A DNA stretch of 64,000 nucleotides from Micromonospora rifamycinica (GCF_900090265.1 NZ_LT607752.1:1364001-1428000), one strand, 5' to 3'. Positions 33,765-42,795 are shown, counted from the stretch's first letter. A program made the numbers and translations. The notes: generated from the sequence alone by a model not told the origin.

Positions 33765-35410
33765 TGAGCACAGCACCTGCCGACCACGGCGTCGACCGTC
33801 GCGCCTTCCTCGCCCGTACCGCCGCGCTGGCCACCGCCTCGGCCGTCGGCGGCGTGGTCGGCCTGCCCGCCGTCGCCTCGGCGGCCGGCAGCACCCGAAC
33901 ATCGGCCGTGCCGGCCGGTCGCTACAACCCGGCGCTCGCCGTGCCCAACGCCTACGTCAAGCCGCGCCCGGAGGCGGTGGCCGACCCGACCGAACTGACC
34001 ATCGCCGAGGCGGCCTGGCTGATCCGGGCCGGCAAGCTCACCCCGGAGAAGCTGGTCGAGGCTTACCTGGCCCGGATCTCCCGCTACGAGCCGACCTACC
34101 AGGCGTTCAACCTGGTGCTCGCCGAGCAGGCGGTCAAGGCGGCCCGCGCGATGGCCCGCAAGCCGCACCGGGGCGCGCTGCACGGCATCCCGCTGGCCAT
34201 CAAGGACAACTACTACACCGCCGGGGTGCCGACCACCGCCAGCTCCTACCTGTTCGCCGACTTCCGGCCACCGTACGACGCCACGGCGGTGACCCGGCTG
34301 GTCACCGGCGGCGGGGCGATCGCGCTGGGCAAGACCCAGATGGGTCCGTTGGCCACCACCCGGGCCACCACCCCCAGCGGGGTGGTCACCACGGTCAACG
34401 CCTGGACCCCCACCAACCCGGCCACCGACCCCGGCGGATCGTCCACCGGCACGGCCACCGCCGTGGCGGGACGGCTCGCCACCTCCGGCACCGGCACCCA
34501 GACCGGCGGGTCGATCACCGCGCCGTCCAACGCGCAGAACCTCACCGGGCTCAAGCCGACCATGGGCCGGGTGTCGCTGCACGGGATCATCCCGCTCAGC
34601 TACACCCGCGACCATCCCGGCCCGCTGGCCCGCGACGCCAAGGACGCCGCCATCATGCTCACCGCGATGGCCGGCGAGGACCCGGCCGACCCGCGCAGCC
34701 AGGGCCTGCCCGAGGTGCCCAAGCTGATCGACGCGGCCACCCCCACCTACCAGGCCGGCAAGCTCAAGCTGCGCTGGAAGACCCGGATCGGGGTGCTGCC
34801 CGGCTTCACCGCCGGCACCTCGGAGACCGCGCTGGCCCGGCAGGCGTACCTGGCGAAACTCGCCGCGATCCCCGGCGCGACAGTGGTCGACGTGCCGCTG
34901 CCCGACGAGTGGGACCTGCTCACCGGCAGCGCGTTCAACAACGTACGGCTGCCGGAGCGCACCGAGCCGTTCCTGCCCTACCTGCGCACCGACCTGCGCG
35001 GTTTCGGGGTGTCGGTGACCGGCTGGTTGCAGGGCGCGCTGCTGGGCGGCGGCGAGTTCATCACCGGCCAGCGGGCCAAGCTGCTGCTGATGGAGCGGGT
35101 GCTCGACCAGCTCTTCGCCGGCTGCGACGTGGTGGTGCAGACCGGCCCGGTCCCGTTCGACATCCTCGGCCTGCCCGAGATCGGCTTCCCGATCGGGTTC
35201 ACCGCCGCGGGACTGCCGATCGGCACGATCCTCGGTGGCCTGCCGTACGGCGAGGACCGGCTGCTGTCGGTGGTCGCCGCCTACCAGGCGGTCACCGACT
35301 GGCACCTGCGGCGACCGGCCGACCCGCCGGCCACCCCGGCGACGGCGCGCGGCGTGGCCCCGGCCGGTCTGCGGCTCACCGCCGAGGAGGTGGCCCGGCT
35401 CAGCCAGTGA
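33764..35410 (+). CDS. Tat-exported amidase (amidase signature family)
   Basis: A 548-residue amidohydrolase with the Ser-cisSer-Lys triad. The lysine is in LAIKDNYY, and the Gly/Ser-rich signature GGSSTGTATAVAG is followed by TGTQTGGSITAPSN containing the nucleophile serine. The N-terminus DRRAFLARTAALATASAVGG is a twin-arginine signal, so it acts outside the membrane, whereas most family members are cytoplasmic. The ATG at 33764 overlaps the upstream stop; an ATG at 33752 is the alternative. The substrate (amide, peptide amide or lactam) cannot be deduced. Confidence 0.87.
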   Translation: MSTAPADHGVDRRAFLARTAALATASAVGGVVGLPAVASAAGSTRTSAVPAGRYNPALAVPNAYVKPRPEAVADPTELTIAEAAWLIRAGKLTPEKLVEAYLARISRYEPTYQAFNLVLAEQAVKAARAMARKPHRGALHGIPLAIKDNYYTAGVPTTASSYLFADFRPPYDATAVTRLVTGGGAIALGKTQMGPLATTRATTPSGVVTTVNAWTPTNPATDPGGSSTGTATAVAGRLATSGTGTQTGGSITAPSNAQNLTGLKPTMGRVSLHGIIPLSYTRDHPGPLARDAKDAAIMLTAMAGEDPADPRSQGLPEVPKLIDAATPTYQAGKLKLRWKTRIGVLPGFTAGTSETALARQAYLAKLAAIPGATVVDVPLPDEWDLLTGSAFNNVRLPERTEPFLPYLRTDLRGFGVSVTGWLQGALLGGGEFITGQRAKLLLMERVLDQLFAGCDVVVQTGPVPFDILGLPEIGFPIGFTAAGLPIGTILGGLPYGEDRLLSVVAAYQAVTDWHLRRPADPPATPATARGVAPAGLRLTAEEVARLSQ

Positions 35411-35417
35411 CCGTCAG

Positions 35418-35453
35418 GCCGTCCGCCCGCCGGCTCACCGGCGGACGGACGGC
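35418..35453. terminator. Terminator after the amidase gene
   Basis: Sixteen-base arms with one mismatch (GCCGTCCGCCCGCCGG at 35418-35433 and 35438-35453) around the loop CTCA, 7 bases after the stop. Confidence 0.65.
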
Positions 35454-35472
35454 ACCCGGCGGCGGACCACAG

Positions 35473-35528
35473 CCGGCCGGGCGGGAGGTGCCGCCACCGG
35501 CATCCCCCGCCCGGCCGGGTCGACCGGA
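35473..35528. terminator. Inverted repeat before the convergent LLM gene end
   Basis: Perfect 13-base arms CCGGCCGGGCGGG (35473-35485) and complement (35516-35528) with a 30-base loop, 12 bases beyond the minus-strand stop at 35541. Confidence 0.5.
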
Positions 35529-35540
35529 TGGTGACCGACC

Positions 35541-36410
35541 TCAGTCGATCGTGGCCAGCTTCGGCAGCACCTCGGTGGCGACCCGCCGGGTGAACTCCAC
35601 CGGGTGCCGGTCCGGGGTGACCTGCACCTCGGACACCCCGAGCGCGGCGTACTCGGCCACCTCGGCGAGGAACCCGTCCACGTCGGCCAGCGGCGGTCGC
35701 ATCATGATCACCGTCTTGTCGATGGCGTCGTAGTCGCGGCCCTCGGCGGCGCAGTGCCCACGCAGCACGTCCAGCTTGTGCGCCACCTCGGCGGGGCTGC
35801 TGCCGAACAGGTTGCAGGCGTCGGCGTACCGGGCCACCAGCAGCAGGGTCTTCTTCTCGCCACTGCCACCGATCATGATCGGCGGGTGGGGCCGTTGCAG
35901 CGGCTGCGGCGAGTTGAGCGTCTCGGCCAGCCGGTAGTGCCGGCCCTCGAACGGCCCGTTGTCGTCGCTCCACATCTGCCGGCAGATCCGCAGCGTCTCC
36001 TCCAGCCGCTCGAACCGCTCGGCCACCGGCACCACCGGCACCCCGAGGCCGTGCTGTTCGCGCTCGTACCAGGACGCCCCGATGCCGAGCCGGGCCCGGC
36101 CGCCGGAGAGCACGTCCAGGGTGGTCACGATCTTGGCGAGCAGCCCCGGGTAGCGGTACATCACGCCGGTGACCAGCACGCCGAGCGTCATCCGCGAGGT
36201 CCGCGCCGCGACGAAACCCAGCGTCGTGTACGCCTCCAGCATCGGCTCCTCGGCCGGGGCCATGGCCTCCATCTGGAAGTAGTGGTCCATCACGGTGAAC
36301 GACGCGAAGCCGGCCTCCTCGGCGATGGTGGCCGTCTCGATCAGGGTCGGTGCGATCGCCGCCGGATCGGCCGGGGTCGAGTAGTTCCAGTAGTGCAGTC
36401 CGAGTCTCAT
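35541..36410 (-). CDS. LLM-class flavin/F420-dependent oxidoreductase
   Basis: A 289-residue TIM-barrel protein of the luciferase-like monooxygenase family. Motifs include MRLGLHYWNY at the start, TVMDHYFQ, LDVLSGGRARLGIGASWYE and PIMIGGSGEKKTL, the usual layout of actinobacterial F420-dependent members. The cofactor and substrate are inferred only from the family. The ATG at 36410 gives the standard N-terminus; the longer frame upstream has no family similarity. Confidence 0.87.
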   Translation of the reverse strand: MRLGLHYWNYSTPADPAAIAPTLIETATIAEEAGFASFTVMDHYFQMEAMAPAEEPMLEAYTTLGFVAARTSRMTLGVLVTGVMYRYPGLLAKIVTTLDVLSGGRARLGIGASWYEREQHGLGVPVVPVAERFERLEETLRICRQMWSDDNGPFEGRHYRLAETLNSPQPLQRPHPPIMIGGSGEKKTLLLVARYADACNLFGSSPAEVAHKLDVLRGHCAAEGRDYDAIDKTVIMMRPPLADVDGFLAEVAEYAALGVSEVQVTPDRHPVEFTRRVATEVLPKLATID

Positions 36411-36480
36411 GCCTCGCCACCTCCGCACCGAGCCTAGTCGCGCACCGGGCCGTCCGCCCGGTCGCCGACCGGCCGGGGGA

Positions 36481-36528
36481 CGAAGGGTCAGCCGCCCAGC
36501 ACCGCGAAGGGTCAGCCGCCCAGCACCG
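36481..36528. repeat. Tandem duplication of 24 bases
   Basis: Two exact head-to-tail copies starting CGAAGGGTCAGCCGCCCAGC at 36481 and 36505. They cover the 3' end and stop codon of the TetR remnant, so the duplication arose at or after the gene's decay. Confidence 0.85.
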
Positions 36529-36710
36529 CGCGGGTCAGGGCACGTAGCCCCGCCTCCCAGCGTTCCTCGGGCCAGTCCCGCAGGTGTTCCACGAGGTCGC
36601 TCCGGACGGCCGCCAGCAGGACGTGGGCCAGGTAGTCCGCCGACTCCGGCCCCCGCGCCTCGGTGACGAGATCGACCAGCAGGGCTTGCCACTTACGGCC
36701 TGACGGTCCG
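36512..36710 (-). pseudogene. 5'-truncated TetR regulator remnant
   Basis: A minus-strand frame reads RKWQALLVDLVTEARGPESA, then DYLAHVLLAAVRSDLVEHLR, and ends ALTRAVLGG before a TGA at 36512-36514. This is the typical C-terminal helix pair of TetR proteins. Going upstream, the frame meets a stop at 36749-36751 without an ATG or GTG start or any helix-turn-helix. About 70 percent of the gene is missing. It fills most of the 330-base gap between the LLM and esterase genes. Confidence 0.65.
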
Positions 36711-36740
36711 CCGGTCCGACCCGCACCGGAAACCGGCCGG

Positions 36741-37541
36741 TCAGGGGGTCAGGAAACCCTCGGCCCGCAGCCACGCCTCGCACGCGTCGGTCCAGGTGGC
36801 CGTGTGCGCGTCGCGGGCGATGAAGGGGTGGCTCCGGCCGCCGTACGTGACGCCGTCGGCCAGCCCGATGCCGTGTCCACCGCGCGGGTAGATGTGCAGT
36901 TCGACCGGAACCCCGGCCGCCACGAGCACCCGGGCCCATTCCAGGGCGTTGGGAACCCCCGGCGGGTCCTGGGCGGCCGCCCATACGAACGTCGGGCAGG
37001 CCGTCGCGTCCACGTGCCGCGCCGGCGACAACTCGTCCTTGATCGCGATCAGCTCACCCAGTAGCCCCTCGACCGCCGGCGGCGGAAGCAGATCCAGGTC
37101 GGCCAGGGCGTACGCCAGGATCGCGAAGTCCGGACGCGGCGGGTCGACGACGCCGGTCTCGATCGACAGCACCGCACCTGTCATCAGCAGGCCGGCCAGC
37201 TGCCCACCGGCGCTGGAGCCGATCACCCCCACCGGGCCGGTGTCGAGCCCGTGGGCACCGCTCCTGACCTGGTCCAGGGCGGCACGGGCGTCCTGCAACG
37301 GTGCGGGGAACCGGTCGGGCAGCAGCCGGTATTCGAGGACGAAGGCGTGCAGCCCGATGCCGGCCAGCCAGCGGGCGTAGCCCTCCCCCTCGTGCGGTGG
37401 GAGCTCCCGGAAGCCGCCGCCGGGGAGGACCAGCACGGCCGGCCGGGGGCCGGTGAAACGGTCGGCGGCCGGATAGACCGTGATCCGCTCGGAGATCGTT
37501 GCCTGAGTCGGCGAGATGGCAGTGCCACCTTTCGCTACCAC
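36741..37541 (-). CDS. Alpha/beta-hydrolase, BD-FAE-like esterase
   Basis: A cytoplasmic carboxylesterase of 266 residues from the GTG at 37541. The oxyanion motif is VLVLPGGGFRELPPHEGEGY, the nucleophile is Ser110 in VIGSSAGGQLAG, and the histidine is in PRGGHGIGLADG. The family includes acetylesterases acting on xylo-oligosaccharides and feruloyl esters, so a part in hemicellulose breakdown is plausible but not shown. The start is uncertain: no good ribosome site precedes any in-frame candidate, and the frame remains open to 37676. A GGTTAACC palindrome lies 50 bases upstream at 37592-37599. Confidence 0.8.
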   Translation of the reverse strand: MVAKGGTAISPTQATISERITVYPAADRFTGPRPAVLVLPGGGFRELPPHEGEGYARWLAGIGLHAFVLEYRLLPDRFPAPLQDARAALDQVRSGAHGLDTGPVGVIGSSAGGQLAGLLMTGAVLSIETGVVDPPRPDFAILAYALADLDLLPPPAVEGLLGELIAIKDELSPARHVDATACPTFVWAAAQDPPGVPNALEWARVLVAAGVPVELHIYPRGGHGIGLADGVTYGGRSHPFIARDAHTATWTDACEAWLRAEGFLTP

Positions 37542-37613
37542 GCCTCCATGCCTGACGATCCGTCCGTCACCGGCACGCGACGCTGCGGACAGGTTAACCG
37601 GTGGGCCGACGGC

Positions 37614-37651
37614 GTGCGGGGCGGGCGGCCCGGTCGTCGCCCGCCCCGCAC
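37614..37651. terminator. Terminator of the 48151-37734 operon
   Basis: Perfect 14-base arms GTGCGGGGCGGGCG (37614-37627) and complement (37638-37651) with a 10-base loop, about 80 bases past the stop of the beta-helix gene and upstream of the esterase. Confidence 0.65.
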
Positions 37652-37733
37652 CCGGTTCACCCGGCCGCGCCGCCACGTGCGCGTCGGCGGCCCGATCCCG
37701 CGCCCACCCGGCGGACCGGGCGGGCGCGACCGG

Positions 37734-40133
37734 TCAGCTGCGCAGGCTCCACTGCTGGTTGGTGCCGCCGTTGCAGGCCCAGAGGATCAACTTGGTGCCG
37801 TTCGCCGTCGCCGCGCCGTTGGCGTCCAGGCAGAGGCCGGACTGCACCCCGGTGACCGTGCCGTTGGCGTTGACGTTCCACTGCTGGTTGGCCTGCCCGT
37901 TGCAATCCCAGATGACCACCTGGGTGCCGTTGCCGGTGCCCTGCCCGGAGGCGTCCAGGCACTTGGTGCCGTAGACCATGAGCTGCCGGCTGGCGGTCCG
38001 GGTCCACCGCTGGTTCGCCCCGCCGGTGCAGTCCCAGAGCTGGGCCTGCGCGCCGTTGGTGGTGCTGGAGCCGGTGACCTCGGCGCACCGGCCGGACTGC
38101 GCCCCGACGAGCTGCCCGGCCTGGGTCTGGGGCGGGTTGCCGGTGCCCTGCACGCCGGCGTTGGCGATCACCGTCTGCGCGCCCGAGGGCCAGTTGTTGT
38201 TGCTGACCACGGTGTTGTTGTTGACGACGTTGCCCCGGTCGCCGTTGGTCACGTTGGTGCTGTTGTTGGTCGACCAGTTGTTGGTGACGGTGAAGTTGCC
38301 CATGTTCTCGGCGTACCAGTAGTTGGCGGTGGCCCAGGTGCCGGTGCTGGCGAACACGTTGGTGCGGGCGGTGTAGTAGCGGGAGCCCTCGTCGAAGTAG
38401 AGCCCGAACCAGCCGTTGGTGCGCAGGCAGTGGTTCTCGCTGATGAGTCCGCCCGGGTTGGCCGACAGCGTGTAGATGCAGCCGCCGTCGGTCATCTGCT
38501 GCATCACGTCGTGCACGTAGTTGCCGACGACCTGGTTGTTGGCCGCCGTGGTGGCCGTCGAGTAGCGCGGCTGGTAGTTGTAGAGCCCCCGGTCGGCGTA
38601 GTGGTTGCTGCCACCCGCGTCGTTGGCGCCCCAGCCGTAGCCGACCGACAGCCCGGTGTACGGCATGTTGTACACCTCGTTGTGCGACACCAGCGAGGTG
38701 TTGACGTAGGTGGTCAGGATCGACACCACGCCCCGGTACTCCAGCCCCAGGTCGTGCACCCGGTTGTTGCTGATGGTGATGTTCCTGTTGACCATCCGCT
38801 GGTCGCTCGGGTGGTGGGCGTCGGCACGCACCCCGCCGACCACCACCCCGCCGGCCGAGTTGCGGGCGATCTCGGAGCGGGTGACGGTGATGTTGCTGGC
38901 CCCCAGGCCGACCCCGCTGGCGTGCGCGTTGGCGTCGTTGCCGATGCCGATCGCGGTCTGCCCGAGGTTGACGAACTGGGAGTCGCTGAAGGTGACGGTG
39001 TTGGCGGCGGAGATCTGCACAGCGGCCGGCATCTGGTTCCAGTTCGGCCGGGTCGCCTCGAACAGCGGGCAACCCTCCTGGCAGGAGGTCAGGGCGTCGG
39101 CCGGACGCGCCCAGGTGCCGGTGATGTGCGCGCCGGTCTGCTGGTCGGCGAAGCCGTTGCTGCTGCTCGGGCCGAGCCAGCTGGTGCCGGTGAAGGTGAT
39201 CCCGCTGAACGCGATGTGGTGCGCCGGGGCGTCGTAGCTGCCACCGACGTTGACCAGGGACGGCAACTGGGGCAGCTCCACGCTGACGCTGTTCATGTCC
39301 TGCCCGGCCAGCGGGATGTAGTTGAGCTGCCCACTGCCCGGGTTCAGGTACCACTCCCCCGGGCTGTCCAGGAACTCGTATGCGTTGGCCAGGTAGAACG
39401 GGCCGGCGCGGTGCGGCTTGGACAGGGTGTCGAAGCCGAACGTGTTGTTGTTCCAGGCCGGCTGCTGCATGGTCAGGAAGTTGCCGCTGATGCTCTGCAC
39501 CGGCGAGTACCGGTCGGTGAACGAGCCGACGCTCTCCACCTCGACCCGGTTCTGGTTGCCCAGGTTGTTGAGGTAGCTCAGCGCGCCGTTGCTGAACCGC
39601 ATGCCGCTGGTGGTGAAGGTGAAGTCGGCCCGGTTGACGGCGGTCCGCGCCCGGGTGGCGACCGCGCCGTTGACGTAGAGCTGCCGGCTGTCCAGCCCGG
39701 CGGGCACGCTCGCCCGCCAGATGTTCTTCCCCGCGTCGACCTGCGACCAGCCGGTGACCGCACGCGCCCCGCTGATCTGCGGGCGGGCGGAGGCGGCGGC
39801 CCGCCAGGTCACGGTGTAGCCGTTGGTGCCGGAGTCGGCGGCGGTGAACCGCAGCGGCGCGGCCAGCCGGTAGACGCCGTCAGCCAGTTCGACCACGATG
39901 TCGCCGGACATCCCGGCGGTGCGGGACCGGACGGCGTTCTGCGCCTCGGTCAGCGTGCACGGCTGGCTGGCGGCACAGGTGGTGCCGCTACCGGAGGGTG
40001 CGGCGTAGAGCGTGGTGGTGGCGGCGAGGGCGGGGGCGGCCGGGGCGAGCACGGCGGCCGTGGCGGCGAGCGCCGTGGCGGCCAGCCCGGCCAGCACCTG
40101 CCGGCGCCCCCTGGGGGATGTCGGGACGGACAC
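37734..40133 (-). CDS. Tat-exported right-handed beta-helix enzyme with CBM13
   Basis: A 799-residue exported protein, probably a glycoside hydrolase. A Tat-type signal (RGRRQVLAGLAATAL) precedes a long parallel beta-helix (about residues 40-660) with repeated NNxV turns. The helix contains the acidic motifs QMTDGGCIYTL and GLYFDEGSRYY, spaced 32 residues apart. Three QxW repeats at the C-terminus (GGANQRW, GQANQQW, GGTNQQW) form a CBM13 ricin-type trefoil. The plan recalls GH120/GH141-type beta-helix hydrolases; GH141 includes an alpha-L-fucosidase, which would suit the sugar pathway in this operon. The family assignment is my inference. GTG start, AGGAG 7 bases upstream. Confidence 0.72.
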   Translation of the reverse strand: MSVPTSPRGRRQVLAGLAATALAATAAVLAPAAPALAATTTLYAAPSGSGTTCAASQPCTLTEAQNAVRSRTAGMSGDIVVELADGVYRLAAPLRFTAADSGTNGYTVTWRAAASARPQISGARAVTGWSQVDAGKNIWRASVPAGLDSRQLYVNGAVATRARTAVNRADFTFTTSGMRFSNGALSYLNNLGNQNRVEVESVGSFTDRYSPVQSISGNFLTMQQPAWNNNTFGFDTLSKPHRAGPFYLANAYEFLDSPGEWYLNPGSGQLNYIPLAGQDMNSVSVELPQLPSLVNVGGSYDAPAHHIAFSGITFTGTSWLGPSSSNGFADQQTGAHITGTWARPADALTSCQEGCPLFEATRPNWNQMPAAVQISAANTVTFSDSQFVNLGQTAIGIGNDANAHASGVGLGASNITVTRSEIARNSAGGVVVGGVRADAHHPSDQRMVNRNITISNNRVHDLGLEYRGVVSILTTYVNTSLVSHNEVYNMPYTGLSVGYGWGANDAGGSNHYADRGLYNYQPRYSTATTAANNQVVGNYVHDVMQQMTDGGCIYTLSANPGGLISENHCLRTNGWFGLYFDEGSRYYTARTNVFASTGTWATANYWYAENMGNFTVTNNWSTNNSTNVTNGDRGNVVNNNTVVSNNNWPSGAQTVIANAGVQGTGNPPQTQAGQLVGAQSGRCAEVTGSSTTNGAQAQLWDCTGGANQRWTRTASRQLMVYGTKCLDASGQGTGNGTQVVIWDCNGQANQQWNVNANGTVTGVQSGLCLDANGAATANGTKLILWACNGGTNQQWSLRS

Positions 40134-40187
40134 GGTGGGACTCCTATCGGGGTGGGGTGTGGTGGGGTGCCCCCGGTCGCGGTGGAA

Positions 40188-41171
40188 TCATGCCGCCACC
40201 GGGGCGAGCAGACCGGCGGCGCGCAGCGCCGGCCACAGCGCCGCCGGGACGTCGGCGTCCGACCGGGCCAGGCTCTGCGTCACCTGGCCCCCGGTACGCA
40301 GCCCGACGACCGTCGAGACGACCGCGGGGTGTCGCCGGACGAAGGCGAGCGCCGCCTGGGGCAGGGTGACGCCGTAGGATCCGCAGACGTCGGCGATCCG
40401 CCGCGCCCGGTCGATCAGCTCCGGCGGGGCCTGCCGGTAGTTGTAGGTCGCGTCGGCCGGTGGCCGGTCCCGGGACAGCAGACCGGAGTTGTAGACCCCG
40501 GCGACCACCACGCCGACGCCCCGCTCCTGCGCGGCGGGCAGCAGGTCGGCCAGCGCCCCCTGTTCGAGCAGGGTGTACCGGCCGGCACACATCACCACGT
40601 CGACGTCGGTCTCCCGGACGAACCGGGTGAGCAGGTGGGACTGGTTCATGCCGGCGCCGATGGCCCCCACCACGCCCTGGTCGCGCAGCTCCACCAGGGC
40701 GGGCACCGCCTCGGTGGCGGCCTGCTCCCAGTGGTCGTCGGGGTCGTGCAGGTAGACCACGTCCACCCGGTCCAGGCCGGTGCGGGCCAGGCTGGACTCC
40801 AACGAGCGGAGCACCCCGTCCCGGCTGAAGTCCCAGACCCGACGGTGGTCCGCGGCGACGTCGAACCCCTCCGGGTCGCGTCGGTGCGCGTCCGGTGGCG
40901 ACGGGACGAGTAGCCGGCCGACCTTCGTCGACACCACGTACTCGTCGCGCGGCCGGGATCGCAGGGCCGCCCCGATCCGCCGCTCGGACAGCCCGAGCCC
41001 GTAGTGCGGCGCGGTGTCGTAGTAGCGCAGCCCGCCCTCCCACGCGGTGTCGATCGCGGCGGCGAACTCCTCGTCGGTGGTGGCCCGGTAGAGGTTGCCG
41101 CCCTGTGCCCCGCCGAACCCCAGCTCGGTGAGGCGTACCGTCGGCCGGCGGGGCAGCGCGTGCGCTCTCAC
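40188..41171 (-). CDS. Aldo/keto reductase, probable L-fucose/D-threo-aldose 1-dehydrogenase
   Basis: A 327-residue AKR with the catalytic tetrad visible as Asp and Tyr in YYDTAPHYG, Lys in VVSTKVG and His in VYLHDPDD. The subgroup features GGAQGGNLY and GAGMNQSHLL match aldose 1-dehydrogenases that oxidise L-fucose or D-arabinose to the lactone. The start is GTG at 41171, overlapping the lactonase stop as GTGA. In the operon it would perform the first step of oxidative deoxysugar catabolism. Confidence 0.82.
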   Translation of the reverse strand: MRAHALPRRPTVRLTELGFGGAQGGNLYRATTDEEFAAAIDTAWEGGLRYYDTAPHYGLGLSERRIGAALRSRPRDEYVVSTKVGRLLVPSPPDAHRRDPEGFDVAADHRRVWDFSRDGVLRSLESSLARTGLDRVDVVYLHDPDDHWEQAATEAVPALVELRDQGVVGAIGAGMNQSHLLTRFVRETDVDVVMCAGRYTLLEQGALADLLPAAQERGVGVVVAGVYNSGLLSRDRPPADATYNYRQAPPELIDRARRIADVCGSYGVTLPQAALAFVRRHPAVVSTVVGLRTGGQVTQSLARSDADVPAALWPALRAAGLLAPVAA

Positions 41172-42037
41172 GACGCCGCCAGCCGGTACGCCCGCCGCGC
41201 GGTACGCCGCCAGATCGCCGCCTGTTCGTCGGGGCCGAGCGGGGCCAGCAGCACCGACAGGGTGTCGATCCAGCGGCGGTAGGAGCTGGCGAGCAGGCAG
41301 ACCGGCCAGTCTGAGCCGAACATCAGCCGGTCCGGGCCGAACGCGTCGAGGGCGTGCTCGACGGCCGGTCGGAGGTCGTCCGACGTCCAGGCCGGCCGGT
41401 GCACCTCGGTGACCAGTCCGGAGAGCTTCGCCGTGGTGTTGGGGGACGCGGCGAGGGCGTGCAGGTCGCGTACCCAGTCGGTGAGGTCGGTTCCGCCGAG
41501 CGCGGGCTTGCCGAGGTGGTCGAGGACGAACCGTACCTCGGGCAGGTCGCGCGCCACCCGAGCGGCCGCGCCGAGCTGGTGCTGCCGGACCAGCAGGTCG
41601 AAGGCGAGCCCGGCGGCGCCCACCGCGGCGATCCCGCGCCGCACGTCGGCCCGGTCGAGGAACGTCGGGTCGGGTTCGTCCTGGACGGAGTACCGGACGC
41701 CGACCAGCAGGTCGCCGCCCCGGGCGGCCCGTAGCCGGGCCAGCCGGTCGGTGACGTCGTCGGTCGTCACGTCCAGCCAGCCGACGACCCCGGCGATCAG
41801 GGTGTCGGCGGCGGCGACGCCCAGCAGGTCCACCGTCTCGGCCTCGGTGGAGTTGGCCTGCACCACCACGGTCCGGGTGACCCCGGCGGCGCGGGCCACC
41901 GGGGCGAGGTCGGCGGGGGTGAAGTCGGCGTCGATCGCCGCCATGGTGGTCGGGTCGATCCAGGGCTGCGGGTGCCGGGACCGGGTCCAGAGGTGGTGGT
42001 GGGCGTCGATGACGTCGGCGCGTCCGGGCGTGGTCAT
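41168..42037 (-). CDS. Amidohydrolase-2 lactonase (L-fuconolactonase-like)
   Basis: A 289-residue TIM-barrel amidohydrolase of the COG3618 group. The metal-site motif is VIDAHHHLW, followed by VLDHLGKP and MFGSDWPVCLL with the catalytic Asp. The group hydrolyses L-fucono-, L-rhamnono- or L-galactono-lactones, sometimes without metal. The ATG at 42037 overlaps the SDR stop as ATGA. Its position directly before an aldose dehydrogenase gene supports a role on the sugar lactone. Confidence 0.86.
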   Translation of the reverse strand: MTTPGRADVIDAHHHLWTRSRHPQPWIDPTTMAAIDADFTPADLAPVARAAGVTRTVVVQANSTEAETVDLLGVAAADTLIAGVVGWLDVTTDDVTDRLARLRAARGGDLLVGVRYSVQDEPDPTFLDRADVRRGIAAVGAAGLAFDLLVRQHQLGAAARVARDLPEVRFVLDHLGKPALGGTDLTDWVRDLHALAASPNTTAKLSGLVTEVHRPAWTSDDLRPAVEHALDAFGPDRLMFGSDWPVCLLASSYRRWIDTLSVLLAPLGPDEQAAIWRRTARRAYRLAAS

Positions 42038-42795
42038 CGGCCCAACCATCCGCCGTCGACGGGCAGCACGACGCCGTTGACGTAGTCCGATGCCGGCGCG
42101 GCCAGGAACACCGTGACGCCGGCCAGGTCGTCGGGGCGTCCCCACCGGCCGGTCGGGATCCGGGCGAGGATGGCCGGTTCGCGCTCCGGATCCTCGCGCA
42201 GCGCCCGGGTGTTGTCGGTGGCGACGTAGCCGGGGGCGATGGCGTTGACGTTGACCCCGTGCGCCGCCCACTCGTTGGCCAGCGCCCTGGTGAGCCCGGC
42301 GAGGCCGGACTTGGCGGCGGCGTAACCGGGGACGGTGACGCCACCCTGGAAGCTGAGCAGCGAGGCGGTGAAGATGATCTTCCCACTCCCCCGGCCGACC
42401 ATGTCCCGACCGATCTCCCGGCTCAGCACGAACTGGCTGGTCAGGTTGACCTCGAGGACGTGGTCCCACATCTCGTCGGAGTGCTCCGCCGCCGGGGCGC
42501 GGGCGATGGTGCCGCCGTTGTTGACCAGGATGTCGATCGGGCCGAGGTCACGCAGCTCCCCGACGAGCCGGCGCACCGCGGCCCGGTCGGCCAGGTCGGC
42601 CCGCAGCGCGGTGAACCGGCGGCCGGCCGCGCGTACCCGCTGCTCCACCTCGCTCCCGGTGGCCTCCAGCTGCGCCGAGACGCCGACGACGTCGGCACCG
42701 GCGACGGCCAGCGCCTCGGCCATCGCCAGCCCGATGCCCCGGCGGGCGCCGGTCACCACGGCGGTCCGGCCGGACAGGTCGAACAGGGCGCTCAT
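42034..42795 (-). CDS. SDR oxidoreductase, 2-keto-3-deoxy-sugar-acid dehydrogenase-like
   Basis: A 253-residue SDR with TGARRGIGLAMAEAL, NNGG, Ser in FTASLLSF, the YAAAK active-site pair, and the end VLPVDGGWLGR typical of KduD-type enzymes. In the L-fucose route the matching step is NAD-dependent oxidation of 2-keto-3-deoxy-L-fuconate. Overlaps of 4 bases (ATGA) with both neighbours indicate translational coupling. A gluconate 5-dehydrogenase role is the main alternative. Confidence 0.83.
   Translation of the reverse strand: MSALFDLSGRTAVVTGARRGIGLAMAEALAVAGADVVGVSAQLEATGSEVEQRVRAAGRRFTALRADLADRAAVRRLVGELRDLGPIDILVNNGGTIARAPAAEHSDEMWDHVLEVNLTSQFVLSREIGRDMVGRGSGKIIFTASLLSFQGGVTVPGYAAAKSGLAGLTRALANEWAAHGVNVNAIAPGYVATDNTRALREDPEREPAILARIPTGRWGRPDDLAGVTVFLAAPASDYVNGVVLPVDGGWLGR

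Noticed and set aside
37592..37599. GGTTAACC palindrome upstream of the esterase as an eighth LacI operator
   Set aside because: It shares only the TTAA core with the seven sites and lacks the TGT...ACA ends, so it was not included in the regulon.
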